DNA of 32,994 nucleotides. Origin: JBLIKP01 sp047635375 (GTDB lineage: Bacteria; Bacteroidota; Bacteroidia; Sphingobacteriales; Sphingobacteriaceae). Made by a program: the position numbers and the translations under genes. The DNA lies in assembly GCA_047635375.1 (NCBI GenBank), contig JBLIKP010000016.1, forward strand, positions 1-32,994. Direction: 5' to 3'. The notes under the pieces were generated by a model. That model ran no database searches. It was not told the DNA's origin and worked only from the letters and a program-made list of their open reading frames with translations. Within the stretch, counting starts at the first letter, position 1, and every line of letters starts with the position of its first letter. Of this stretch, positions 1-10,286 are shown piece by piece.

Positions 1-1
1 A

Positions 2-160
2 TTAGAAGTGGTAACGGGGTTAGTGGATGGTAAGCTTATCGCAAGTAGATTAGCTGTTAGCATTGATGCCGTTAGGGCCCACATCCGTAATATATACTTC
101 AAGTTACAAGTAAACAGTAAGGCTGAATTGATTTTCAAGTCATTTAAGGGAGAGTTATAG
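2..160 (+). CDS. LuxR/NarL-type regulator, C-terminal HTH fragment (5' end outside window)
   Basis: The open frame entering the window encodes 52 residues up to a TAG stop. The sequence resembles the second half of a GerE/LuxR helix-turn-helix: a scaffold helix region (VVTGLVDGK), a turn (IASRLAVSIDAVRAHIRNIY) and the closing FKLQVNSKAEL motif. In this family the domain sits at the C-terminus of NarL/FixJ response regulators or stand-alone regulators and binds DNA as a dimer. The N-terminal receiver or sensor part is outside the window, so the signal it responds to cannot be told. The short tail after the HTH (IFKSFKGEL) suggests that the protein ends right after its DNA-binding domain, as NarL-type regulators usually do. 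No clear terminator follows it. Confidence 0.8.
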   Translation, partial: LEVVTGLVDGKLIASRLAVSIDAVRAHIRNIYFKLQVNSKAELIFKSFKGEL

Positions 161-253
161 GTCCTTTTTGCGTAAAGCCGGTTCAAATTTCTCTTAATAA
201 TTTCTTTGATTTTGAAATCTATCCTTCACGGTGGATGATGTTTTCTTTCGTCT

Positions 254-271
254 ATCGCATTTTTATGCGAT
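254..271. repeat. Short perfect inverted repeat (7-bp stem, TTTT loop)
   Basis: ATCGCAT and ATGCGAT flank a four-T loop. It lies between the LuxR-type gene and the giant secreted-protein gene. There is no T-run after the stem, so it does not look like an intrinsic terminator. It could be a weak operator or an mRNA hairpin. Confidence 0.4.
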
Positions 272-291
272 GCCAACTCCGTGCCATTTAC

Positions 292-322
292 TTTGAAAGT
301 AACTTATATTTTAATAAGTTTA
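292..322 (+). promoter_or_regulatory. Candidate Bacteroidota-type promoter for the giant secreted-protein gene
   Basis: A TTTG at 292-295 is followed 19 bases later by TAAGTTTA at 315-322. This differs at one position from the TAnnTTTG -7 consensus described for Bacteroides and Flavobacterium (-33 TTTG, spacing about 19-21). Transcription would start about 35-40 bases before the ATG at 366. The match is by eye only, in AT-rich DNA. Confidence 0.4.
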
Positions 323-365
323 TTCTTTTCCATCACAGAATTTCAAACCTTTTCAATACTTAATT

Positions 366-3300
366 ATGACATTAAGGCACCCAAGTCCCAGCTTTTTCGA
401 AATATTAAAGCCAAAAGCATTTTTCTTCTGTTTTTCCCTAATCTTTATTACACTTTTAAATTCCACTGTACTTTATAGTCAATCAAGGGATGGTGCCATT
501 TCAGTCCCTAAGGGGGAAGCGCTAGAATTTATTTCATCAGAAGAGTATAACCTCTTGGCACTTGGAAGCTTTACAATTGAAACATGGGTTCAACTCAAAG
601 GTGACTCAGATAACGATGCCTGCATATTTAACCTAAAAAGTGGAGAGAATAAATTTGCAGTCTCTCTTAATTATAGTACTAACGAAATGTATGTTCAAAT
701 AAAAAACTCATCCACGGACGGGGAAAGATATGGTTGGACCTATTACTTAAGTAATTTTAAATTATTAAATAATTGGGAGCATTTCGCCTTTAGCACAGAC
801 GGAAATAATAATATCAAAATTTATTTAAACGGAAACTTGATTCTTCATAAGGAATTATATTTTAAAGGGAACCCGATAACAATATTGCCATTCGCATACC
901 CCGAGCCATCTGAAGGGAATATCGGAGGATATGACCTGGATAATTATTCAGGTGCATTATGGTTAAATGAGATACGGGTTTGGAATACAAGATTAAGTAG
1001 TACGACTATAAAAAAATATTTTGATGAAGAGGTCAATGTTTCACATCCAAACTGGGCTAGTTTATTTAGATATTATCATGGAACTCACTATATAGAGGCG
1101 GGTTGGATTGGAGATGTAACCCGCCGGTGGGATGTACAAGCTACAATTATTTCTGGCTACGCCCCCGTTAAACCAGGAGCATTTAACAATAATTCGATCC
1201 TAACAGATTTAAATTCAACCAATTGTGAAAAACCTTATATTAGGGTTAACTGGTCAAATTTCGGTGACAGAATTAAATATCAAACTGGACTTCGTGCCCG
1301 TTACATTGTTAAAAACAAATCGAATCAAACAATTTTTAATGGTTATGATACATCATTTAATCATAATCTGGGAGCCGGTAAATCAGAAACTTACACGCTT
1401 AGGACATATTTCAACATTAACGGTGTTAAGCACTATTCAGATGATGCACTTGAAACATATGGGACTTCTTCAAGTGATTCTATTCCTAAAGCCACTATTA
1501 ATGTCACCACTGAAAGGTGTGATGAAAATATCATCATTGAATGGAGTGAAAATAGCACAATTAACCCTCCAAAATGGCAAATTCAACGTTCAAGTGATTC
1601 ATTGTTTAAAGACGATGTGGTTACACTAAATTCAAATATTAATGGTAGTGAACGTTCTTTTACTACAAGTCCACCTGAATTTGACACAGATTATTTTTTT
1701 AGAGTAAATCCGACCGGGACCTATGCTAATGGTTGTGCACCGGTTGGTGAATTCGGTTTGTCAGCAAAGGGACGTGCTAGTCGTCCGCCATCGCCTGCAA
1801 CAAAGTTTCAATTAACTCAAGATGTCCAAAATTTAAAACTTATTCTTAACTGGGAATATCCCATTGGCAATACCCAAGAAAATTGGTTAATCCGCCGGAC
1901 TTTTCCTGATGGATCTAACTTATTGGAATTTGTGGTTGATGGCGCAGTTACAACCTTGGAACAAACAGGATTGCAATTATGTCAAACGTATAATTATTCC
2001 ATCGCAGCCATAAACACTTGTGCGCCAGAGGGTGTTTTCTCAAATGTTGAAATAGCTGGAAATATTAGCCAAGATTTAACCAATTTCATTGGAGATTTTC
2101 AAGTTTCTAAAGGTTATTTTAAAGACCATAATCGCTTGAGTTGGTCTATTAATGGGGATTTATCTCAAATTGAACGATTTAGAATTGAGCGATCATTTGC
2201 AGGTCAAAATAATTTCAGTTTGGTAAAAATTGTTGTTGAAGATCTCATTTATGAGGATAAAAGTGCATTAGGTGGTGTTTTTTATGATTATAGAATTTAT
2301 GGTGAAGCAAAATGCGAGGAAGAAATTATCACCACCAATATTGGGTCAAATCTTGGATTTTATAACCCCTACGGGGTGGCTAATGGTCATGTAGAATACC
2401 AGGGTGGTAACCCCGTGGAAGGAGTTGCAATAAATTTCAACAGACAAAATGGACCGTCAGGAAACAGCTTGAAATTTGATGGACATTTTGATTATGTAAG
2501 TACGGGATGGAACCCTGATTTTCAGGATAATTTTACCACTGAATTTTGGATGAAGGCTGAAGAATCTACGATTAATGTAACTAGTATTATTGGTCAAGGA
2601 AATTGGAACATAACCTTAAATTGGAGCAATGGACGTTTAAGGTTTAATGTTCAAGAAGAAAATTCGGCTATTTCAAATTTTGTGGATGGAAAAATAAAAT
2701 TGAATGATTTACAATGGCATCACATTTCCTGTGTGAAATCTGAAGATTCTATTTTTATTTATGTAGACGGTGACTTAGATGTTTCTGCACCCTCACCCTC
2801 AATGGCCGCAACAACATCCAAACTTTTTATTGGGAGGGTGGACAGTGGGAACTATAATTTTTACAAAGGATGGTTAGATGAAATTAGGTTATGGAAAATT
2901 CCAAAATCACATGATGAAATCCGTGGAGATTATAACCGTGTTATAAATGGCTCAGAAGATGGCTTAGTGGCTTTATGGCGATGCGACGAGGGAACGGGTA
3001 GAGGAATATATGACGCTTCCAAAACAGGCTTAAACTTTAATAAACACGACGCTAATTTAGTAGGTCAAGCCAGATTCTCACCTGAAATCCCATTAAATAC
3101 GCAATTTGGTATAACAGGAGTCACAAATAAATTTGGGGATTACTCATTAAACTATATTCCTTATTCAGAGGGTGGCGAGGTATTTCGTGTCACCCCTTCT
3201 TTTGGGCAGCACAAGTTTGAACCAAATTCAAAAACAGTATTCATTGGAGATGGGGCTCAAACACAAAATGGATTAGACTTTAAGGACATATCATCCTTTA

Positions 3301-6300
3301 AAGTACAAGGAAAAATCACCTACCATAATTCTGAATTTCCAGTATCAGGGGCCTCAATTTTTGTTGATGGTAGGGAAGCATTTAATACGGAAAATAAGCC
3401 GGCAAAAACAGATAATGAGGGTAATTATGAAATACGTGTTCCCATTGGTCAACATTATATTTCAGTTTCAAAAGAAGGCCATTATTTTTCAGCAGGTGTT
3501 TTTCCTAAAAGAGACTCCGACGGACAAATAAATTATCACGAATTCCTAGAGCCAATTGTGGTAAACTTTGTGGATAGTACCTTTATAAAAGTTGCTGGAC
3601 GGGTAGTTGGAGGGGATAGAGAAGGTGATAAGAAAATACTTTTTGGGAAATCAGTAAATAACATTGGTGTATCAAACATTGATTTTATAACTCAACGCGA
3701 AGGGTATGACTTAAATTTAAGTGATTCAACTTTATACAATACTGTAAATGTAACCACAGACCCAATAACTGGAGAGTTTTCTGCCTTTTTAATTCCAGAA
3801 AATTTCATAGTTGAAAATGTGGGGAACAGCAATTATTTGTTTAACAAAGCAGATATCCCGCTTCTTGACTTAAGAAATAGTACGGAGAAAATATCACTTA
3901 TTGATACTTTGGAAATTAAAAATGATTTTGATTCGGTAATAGGGATAACAATCGATACTGCATTTTATCATAAGAAATTAAATTACATCTATTATGAAAC
4001 CCCCAACATTACGGTTCATAACGAGCTAAATCAAAATTTTAGTGGGGACACAGCAATAAATTTCTTAAATAGAATCACAAAAGAACCTGATGTCTTTATT
4101 TTAAATGACTCAATACGAGAAGCTTTAAATGTTTTTCAAACGGGAAAATCGTATAAAGCTAAAATATATGTAAATGAAACCTACAAAAATTCAAACCACC
4201 CTAACGGAGAAGTTTTGGATAATGTGCCCGTCCATAATGCCGAGATTTTTATTAATAATAATTTAAGTATTGCTGAGGGTTCAATTCGAGATAAAACAGA
4301 CCAAAATGGCTATTTCGAGTATGTTTTTGTTGCTGGCTTACCAAACCTAAATGATGGCGAAAATGCGTATACAAAAACCTTTGAAATTGATTTGACCATA
4401 AATGGAGTTACCTCGTCATGGCTTAATGGAGACCTTTTTAGGGGATACATTCTTGGTGAATCTCCAATAGACGGGACGAACTTTGTGACCTTCGGACCTG
4501 AGGTGGTGGATTTTGTTTTACGTGACCCTCCCGGAAGTTATAGTTATGCATTTATTGAAAAAGGCTCATCCTTTTCAACGAAAGAAAGCTGGAATTTTAA
4601 TATTGCATCTAATAGTAATTTAGATTTTACCATTAGAAAAGGAATTAGTGCCGCTTTTGGTGGTGGTTTAGCTGGCCCTGTAGTGAAACTTGAAACCATA
4701 AATGATTCAAAATTTGGAACTACCCTTAAAAAAGAATTCAACTATGGTGGGGAATTTATTGAAACCACAACATTTAATGAACGAATTCAAACGAGCAGTG
4801 ACCCGCTAAATGTTGGAGCCATGGCCGATGTTTTTGTTGGAAGGGCTCAAAATGCCTACATGAGTCAATCTAAAAATTTCAAACTATTAAAAACTGACTT
4901 TTGTTTAGAGAATAATCTAACGCATTTCCAAATTGACTCATTATTCTCGTTTGGGATAATTGACGGTTATGTGTTTACGGATGGAACAACATCTACCATG
5001 TTTATATACTCTCAAGCTCATATAATAAATGAGCTAATTCCCAATTTAGTGGTTCAAAGAGACCTTCTTTTTCAAAAAGACAAATATGAAGCTAACTTTC
5101 CACCCCTGCATAAATTCTATGGCCTAAACAATGATAATCATAGTTTACAATCAATGGCAGATAGTTTAGGCGTGGATATAGATACCGCTCAAATTTCATA
5201 TAAATTTCACCGTGAAGGTCCAGAAGATATGGACTCCGTATTGTTTTTGAATACACAAGTAAGTCTATGGATGAACGCCATAGCCAGAAATGAAGCAGAA
5301 AAGGCGATGGCAAATACGGTTGAAAATATTTCTATTGATGGTGCCTCTGGCGCATACTTAAATGAAATAAACGAAGAATCGAATTCAACGCTTAATAATA
5401 CAACAGCAAATTCTATAACTATGAACTCCCACTCTACACTGGGTTTTTTAGCGAATAGTGCCGGTTTTAAAATGGAGACCAGAAGTAGCTTAATGTTTAA
5501 CGTTACCAACCGTGATGGAAAAAATGTAAAACGGGGCTTAAAATTTGGATATGTACTGGATGAACGCGACCATGGGGATTATTATAGCATAGATGTTAAA
5601 TACACCAACGGTGTTCAGGTATATAGCGAAAAGAATTTTTCTGATTTCCTTGGCAACAAAGACGATTTTATTAAAGAAAGAATAAACACTGCAATATTAG
5701 GTGGTGGTGTCGGTATTGGAGGGGCAACTGCTAAAATGGGGCTCTATAAGACTCTTACATATAAAATGGTGGATATAAAATTAAAGGCCAATCTTAATGC
5801 TGGAGTAAAAGCTGTCTTTTTTGCTGTCAAATTAGGGTACCAAATTTACGAAATGGTTGACATGACCAACCATGCTCTAAATGTTTATGATAAAGTAGAA
5901 GGAAATAATAAATATGATTTGGCGGGGTTTGCCATAAGTTCACCAATATTTTCAATCACTGGAGGGCAAAGTCAATGCCCGTATGAACCAGGTGAGGAAA
6001 GCTATTTCTATGTCGATCCTGGCACTCAGGAACCTGTAGAATTGAGCACTCCTACGCTTCAAAAAGAAGTGCCAGTCATTGATATTGAACCTGCTTTTGT
6101 AGCTAATGTTCCAGACTTTCAAAAAGCAACATTTAAGCTTTTACTCAAAAATGAAAGTGCTTCTAATTCGCCCAACTGGTACAACCTAAGGATTGATGAA
6201 GATTCAAATCCTGACGGCGCAGTTTTAAAGATTGATGGTTTAAATCCTAAAAGAGCATTTTTTATTGAACCTTTTGAAACTTTAGAGAAAACATTAACAA

Positions 6301-9300
6301 TTTCTAAAGGAAAACCTGATGTAATGCATTACGACAGTTTAGCCTTAATTCTAACTTCCCAGTGTCAGTATAATCCTGAAACATACCAGGAAGTAATAGC
6401 AGATACAGTTTATTTCAGTGTACACTTTACCCCAACCTGTACTGATGTGGAGATAAAAAACATGCAAGACAATTGGCTCGTGAATTATGATAATAATAAT
6501 CAGGTTAATATTACCCTTGATAAATTTGATATTAACCACGGTGCCCTTGAAAGTATCAAGTTTGAATATTCTAGGATTGGGGGGAGTCCAATCACTCCAA
6601 TGGCTTGGTTTAAAGACCCGGCATCTAAGGTTTATGCGAATTATAATGGAGAAAAAGACAGCATAAACGGACAATCAGAAATATCCTTTAATTGGGATGT
6701 CCAGGACTTAAACGATAAGCAATATCTTTTAAGAGCAAAAACAACCTGTGTGGATGGTTCAGTTTATGAAGCAGATTATATAACGGGATTGTTTGATAGG
6801 AAGCCACCACGAATTTTCGGTACACCAGAACCAGCTGATGGAATCTTGTCGGCAGGAGAAAACATACTAATACAATTCGATGAGAAAATTGAGGCCGGAT
6901 TAGTTAAGGAGCATAATATCTCATTAATGGGTGTCCTTAATGGATCCGAAATTTCTCACGGGACAAGTGTAGACTTTGACGGAATTAACGATTACGCAAG
7001 CATTCCGGGAATTTCATTAAATCAAAAACCTTTTACCATAGAATTCTGGATGCAGCGTGAAATTGCAAGTTCAGGAACTATCTTTAGCAAAGGCTACCAA
7101 AAGGATAAAATTGAGCTAAATGTTGTTGAAAATGGATTTTTTGAGCTTAAAATAGGAGAAAATACATTTGAAATTGATCCTTCGGATTTATATTCAACTA
7201 CCTACCCTGAGGATTTTTGGCACCATTACGCTATCTCTTATGACCAAGAAATGGGTGATCTAAACTTTTATTTAGATGATAATGTTGGATTGGCCAAGGG
7301 TGGAGTAACATTCAACTCTTCAAATAACGAGGCCCTAACATTAGGAACGAACTCAACAAGGAACAATCCTGGTGAGTTTAAACTTCACGAATTCAGGGTT
7401 TGGGATCAAGCTAGAGATAAGGGGGAGGTTGTTTCCATTATGTCGAACACGCTTTCTGGAGCTGAACTTGGCTTGTTCGGATACTGGCCAATGAACAATG
7501 CCAAGGGAAACCTAATTGAAGATAAAGTTAGCGGTAAACACATGCGTGTTAATGCAACTTGGTCGGTTTACCCACAGGGGAATTCTTTCGAATTTAACGG
7601 GACCGACGAAGTACTAACCCTTGACAGTTCTCAAATTATAATTACTAGCGAAACCGATTTCGCCATTGAGTTCTGGTTTAAAGGTGACAAACCTACAAGT
7701 GAAATTACCTTATTTTCCAATGGACTGGGCGATGGAGTCGAATACTATACCAACCCGGAGCTTTCACTTCGAATTGCTGCAAATGCAGCAGGAGAGATTT
7801 CAGTCTTTAGTAACGGTTATCAATTTAATGCTGCCACCAACAACTATTTTGATAACGATTGGCATCATTTTGTATTGAGCGTTGACCGCCGTACAAATGC
7901 AAATGTGTTTATTGACGGAAATCTTACTGGAAGTGTACGGTCCGATCAAATTGCAGGTCTAGCTGGAGCCAAAATGTGGCTAGGTGCTAGAGGCGTAAGG
8001 GTTAACCCAATTAAGGATTCCTTAGACCAATATTTTGATGGTTTTATTGATGAATTTAGAGTTTGGGGTACTTCCCGTAGCAAAGCTCAAATTGACCGTT
8101 ATAGCAACACAAAACTAAGCGGAGAAGAGGCTGGATTACTTTCCTATATTCCATTTGAAAAATACATCAATACAAGCGGTACTTTTGTTATAAAGCAAAC
8201 CTTACAAGATCAAACTGTATTTGATAATGGTCAGTTTACCCATGCTGAATCAGTAAACAACTCCTTTTCGGAAGTCGTGCCAACCATTCAGGATGCTCGT
8301 CCGCTTCAACCAATTCCTTTTGATTATGTCATTAACAACGACAAAATCATTATCACTCCAACTGTTGCAGCCAATAGAATTGAAAATACAATTTTGGATA
8401 TTTCAATAAAAGACATTCAAGATGTGAATTCCAATAGAATGTTATCTCCAGCTTCTTGGACCGCTTTTATCGATCAAAATCAAGTGGTTTGGGAAGACAA
8501 TGCCCTGACATTTACTAAGAAAGAGGGCGATACCTTGAGTTTTACGAATGTGATTGAAAACTTAGGTGGAATATCTTACGAGTATCAATTACTAAACTTA
8601 CCGTCTTGGTTAAGTCCTAGCGAAACTTTTGGAACAATCAGTCCAACGGAAAAGAAACCAGTTTCTTTCCAAGTTGATCCAGGGTTGAACATTGGTTCGT
8701 ATGAAAACATAATTAGCCTTAGAACTTCTTTCGGATTCGATGAGAAGCTGCTATTGAAAATCCGTGTTATAAAAGATGCACCAGAATGGGAAGTTAACCC
8801 AGAAGATTTCAAATACAGTATGAACATCACCGGGCAGATTCTTATTGACAACATCATTTCTACCGACAAGTATGATAAGGCTGCTGCTTTCATCGATGGG
8901 AAATGTGTAGGTGTTGCAAACTTGGAGTATCTATCGGCATTTGACCGATATGAGGTATTCTTGAACATCTATCACAATTCAAGCGATGCAGGTGATATCC
9001 AATTTAAAATTTGGGACGCTAGTCGCGGAAGAGAGCATGCAAATGTTAATCCTAAAATACCTTTTAGCGCCAATGCTATTATGGGCTCAGCTTCTGATCC
9101 TGTTAGTTTAATTGCCGATAACACCATCGCCAAAACTCTTGACCTAAAAACAGGTTGGAATTGGTTGTCCTTTAACTTAAATGATGCCGATTTCAAAAAG
9201 GTTAATTCTACACTAGAAGGAATAGGAACAAACGGGGATCTAATTAAATCCTTCACCACCTTTGATCAATACGATGAAGGAGTTTGGTCGGGTGACCTTT

Positions 9301-10286
9301 CGAACGCCGGTGGATTAAACCATGTATATGGTTATAAAATGTATTTATCGGCGGCAAGCAAATTACAACGAATTGGACTTCCTATAGATCCGGCCACCAA
9401 TGCAATAAATGTATTGAACGGGTGGAACCTAATTGGATATCCTGTGCAAGTAAACCTCACAGTAAATGAGGCTTTAACATCTTTTACTGCCACTCACGGA
9501 GATGTAATAAAAAGTCAAAAGGCGTTTGCTCAATACGATGAAAACATTGGATGGATTGGTTCACTTAGCCATTTTGAGCCAAATAAGGGTTATATGTTAA
9601 GGGCCGAAAAGGGAATGGAATTCACCTTCCCACAAACTGGATCGTTATTTAAAACAGGGTTACCTGAGGAAGTTGTAATACCAAAACAATGGAATCTTGA
9701 TGTTCATCAATACAGTAACAACATGAGCTTAACTGCTAATATTGTAAACGATGAAGCGTCAATCCTAACTAATAAAGAAGTTCTCCTAGCCTTTAACGGT
9801 GATAACTGTGTGGGTTATGCTAAATCGATTGACGGTATTTATTACGTTACCCTTTATGGTAAAGTTGAATCGGCGGTAACTTTCAAATTATATGATGAAA
9901 AGAAAGAACTGTTCTACGCCATCATGGATACCGTGATTTACAATGCTAACGATGTTTCAGGAACGTATAAAGCGCCTACTCCACTTAGATTGATTAAAAA
10001 TTCAAGCGGACAGGCAATTGGCTTAAGTAAGGTGAATCCAAACCCGTTTAGAGACAATTTAAACATCACATTTACTAATAAGGATGCTAAGGTGGAAGCC
10101 ATTAGTGTATATAACTCCTTAGGTCAGTTGGTTTATCATTTAAACACAACTAACCTTGATTTAAATAACAGTTTCATCTGGAATGGAAAGTCGAATAATG
10201 CAGATTCACTTCCAAATGGCGCATATTTTATGACTATTCGCTATACCAATCAAATTGAAACTCACCAACTTTTAAAACTGAAATAA
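366..10286 (+). CDS. Giant secreted multidomain protein, LamG/Fn3-like, T9SS cargo
   Basis: The protein has 3306 residues. Residues 1-39 form a signal peptide with an unusually long n-region and the hydrophobic core AFFFCFSLIFITLL. Four LamG/concanavalin-like domains lie near residues 50-222, 700-885, 2200-2372 and 2405-2600. Each carries the FT.E.W and DE.R.W signatures of the LamG-like family. Fn3-like strands lie near 376-660. Carboxypeptidase-regulatory-like modules lie near 915-1070. The central part (about 1415-1890) matches no family I recognise and contains glycine-rich hydrophobic stretches and a GGQSQCPYE motif at 1866-1874. The C-terminal part has two copies of an MTVTG/AAF.G..C.G module (about 2805-2915 and 3106-3202) around a tandem GWNW/QYDE repeat (2927-3095). 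A type A T9SS sorting domain (NPNPF...) starts near 3221. It is probably exported and anchored to or released from the cell surface, as an adhesin or carbohydrate-binding protein; that role is inference. The stop overlaps the next start (TAATG). Confidence 0.85.
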   Translation: MTLRHPSPSFFEILKPKAFFFCFSLIFITLLNSTVLYSQSRDGAISVPKGEALEFISSEEYNLLALGSFTIETWVQLKGDSDNDACIFNLKSGENKFAVSLNYSTNEMYVQIKNSSTDGERYGWTYYLSNFKLLNNWEHFAFSTDGNNNIKIYLNGNLILHKELYFKGNPITILPFAYPEPSEGNIGGYDLDNYSGALWLNEIRVWNTRLSSTTIKKYFDEEVNVSHPNWASLFRYYHGTHYIEAGWIGDVTRRWDVQATIISGYAPVKPGAFNNNSILTDLNSTNCEKPYIRVNWSNFGDRIKYQTGLRARYIVKNKSNQTIFNGYDTSFNHNLGAGKSETYTLRTYFNINGVKHYSDDALETYGTSSSDSIPKATINVTTERCDENIIIEWSENSTINPPKWQIQRSSDSLFKDDVVTLNSNINGSERSFTTSPPEFDTDYFFRVNPTGTYANGCAPVGEFGLSAKGRASRPPSPATKFQLTQDVQNLKLILNWEYPIGNTQENWLIRRTFPDGSNLLEFVVDGAVTTLEQTGLQLCQTYNYSIAAINTCAPEGVFSNVEIAGNISQDLTNFIGDFQVSKGYFKDHNRLSWSINGDLSQIERFRIERSFAGQNNFSLVKIVVEDLIYEDKSALGGVFYDYRIYGEAKCEEEIITTNIGSNLGFYNPYGVANGHVEYQGGNPVEGVAINFNRQNGPSGNSLKFDGHFDYVSTGWNPDFQDNFTTEFWMKAEESTINVTSIIGQGNWNITLNWSNGRLRFNVQEENSAISNFVDGKIKLNDLQWHHISCVKSEDSIFIYVDGDLDVSAPSPSMAATTSKLFIGRVDSGNYNFYKGWLDEIRLWKIPKSHDEIRGDYNRVINGSEDGLVALWRCDEGTGRGIYDASKTGLNFNKHDANLVGQARFSPEIPLNTQFGITGVTNKFGDYSLNYIPYSEGGEVFRVTPSFGQHKFEPNSKTVFIGDGAQTQNGLDFKDISSFKVQGKITYHNSEFPVSGASIFVDGREAFNTENKPAKTDNEGNYEIRVPIGQHYISVSKEGHYFSAGVFPKRDSDGQINYHEFLEPIVVNFVDSTFIKVAGRVVGGDREGDKKILFGKSVNNIGVSNIDFITQREGYDLNLSDSTLYNTVNVTTDPITGEFSAFLIPENFIVENVGNSNYLFNKADIPLLDLRNSTEKISLIDTLEIKNDFDSVIGITIDTAFYHKKLNYIYYETPNITVHNELNQNFSGDTAINFLNRITKEPDVFILNDSIREALNVFQTGKSYKAKIYVNETYKNSNHPNGEVLDNVPVHNAEIFINNNLSIAEGSIRDKTDQNGYFEYVFVAGLPNLNDGENAYTKTFEIDLTINGVTSSWLNGDLFRGYILGESPIDGTNFVTFGPEVVDFVLRDPPGSYSYAFIEKGSSFSTKESWNFNIASNSNLDFTIRKGISAAFGGGLAGPVVKLETINDSKFGTTLKKEFNYGGEFIETTTFNERIQTSSDPLNVGAMADVFVGRAQNAYMSQSKNFKLLKTDFCLENNLTHFQIDSLFSFGIIDGYVFTDGTTSTMFIYSQAHIINELIPNLVVQRDLLFQKDKYEANFPPLHKFYGLNNDNHSLQSMADSLGVDIDTAQISYKFHREGPEDMDSVLFLNTQVSLWMNAIARNEAEKAMANTVENISIDGASGAYLNEINEESNSTLNNTTANSITMNSHSTLGFLANSAGFKMETRSSLMFNVTNRDGKNVKRGLKFGYVLDERDHGDYYSIDVKYTNGVQVYSEKNFSDFLGNKDDFIKERINTAILGGGVGIGGATAKMGLYKTLTYKMVDIKLKANLNAGVKAVFFAVKLGYQIYEMVDMTNHALNVYDKVEGNNKYDLAGFAISSPIFSITGGQSQCPYEPGEESYFYVDPGTQEPVELSTPTLQKEVPVIDIEPAFVANVPDFQKATFKLLLKNESASNSPNWYNLRIDEDSNPDGAVLKIDGLNPKRAFFIEPFETLEKTLTISKGKPDVMHYDSLALILTSQCQYNPETYQEVIADTVYFSVHFTPTCTDVEIKNMQDNWLVNYDNNNQVNITLDKFDINHGALESIKFEYSRIGGSPITPMAWFKDPASKVYANYNGEKDSINGQSEISFNWDVQDLNDKQYLLRAKTTCVDGSVYEADYITGLFDRKPPRIFGTPEPADGILSAGENILIQFDEKIEAGLVKEHNISLMGVLNGSEISHGTSVDFDGINDYASIPGISLNQKPFTIEFWMQREIASSGTIFSKGYQKDKIELNVVENGFFELKIGENTFEIDPSDLYSTTYPEDFWHHYAISYDQEMGDLNFYLDDNVGLAKGGVTFNSSNNEALTLGTNSTRNNPGEFKLHEFRVWDQARDKGEVVSIMSNTLSGAELGLFGYWPMNNAKGNLIEDKVSGKHMRVNATWSVYPQGNSFEFNGTDEVLTLDSSQIIITSETDFAIEFWFKGDKPTSEITLFSNGLGDGVEYYTNPELSLRIAANAAGEISVFSNGYQFNAATNNYFDNDWHHFVLSVDRRTNANVFIDGNLTGSVRSDQIAGLAGAKMWLGARGVRVNPIKDSLDQYFDGFIDEFRVWGTSRSKAQIDRYSNTKLSGEEAGLLSYIPFEKYINTSGTFVIKQTLQDQTVFDNGQFTHAESVNNSFSEVVPTIQDARPLQPIPFDYVINNDKIIITPTVAANRIENTILDISIKDIQDVNSNRMLSPASWTAFIDQNQVVWEDNALTFTKKEGDTLSFTNVIENLGGISYEYQLLNLPSWLSPSETFGTISPTEKKPVSFQVDPGLNIGSYENIISLRTSFGFDEKLLLKIRVIKDAPEWEVNPEDFKYSMNITGQILIDNIISTDKYDKAAAFIDGKCVGVANLEYLSAFDRYEVFLNIYHNSSDAGDIQFKIWDASRGREHANVNPKIPFSANAIMGSASDPVSLIADNTIAKTLDLKTGWNWLSFNLNDADFKKVNSTLEGIGTNGDLIKSFTTFDQYDEGVWSGDLSNAGGLNHVYGYKMYLSAASKLQRIGLPIDPATNAINVLNGWNLIGYPVQVNLTVNEALTSFTATHGDVIKSQKAFAQYDENIGWIGSLSHFEPNKGYMLRAEKGMEFTFPQTGSLFKTGLPEEVVIPKQWNLDVHQYSNNMSLTANIVNDEASILTNKEVLLAFNGDNCVGYAKSIDGIYYVTLYGKVESAVTFKLYDEKKELFYAIMDTVIYNANDVSGTYKAPTPLRLIKNSSGQAIGLSKVNPNPFRDNLNITFTNKDAKVEAISVYNSLGQLVYHLNTTNLDLNNSFIWNGKSNNADSLPNGAYFMTIRYTNQIETHQLLKLK

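Noticed and set aside
254..271. Terminator for the LuxR-type gene
   Set aside because: The stem is short and no T-run follows.
5207..5509. Reverse-strand open frames inside the giant gene and elsewhere
   Set aside because: They are antisense shadows of well-supported coding regions and show no family features.
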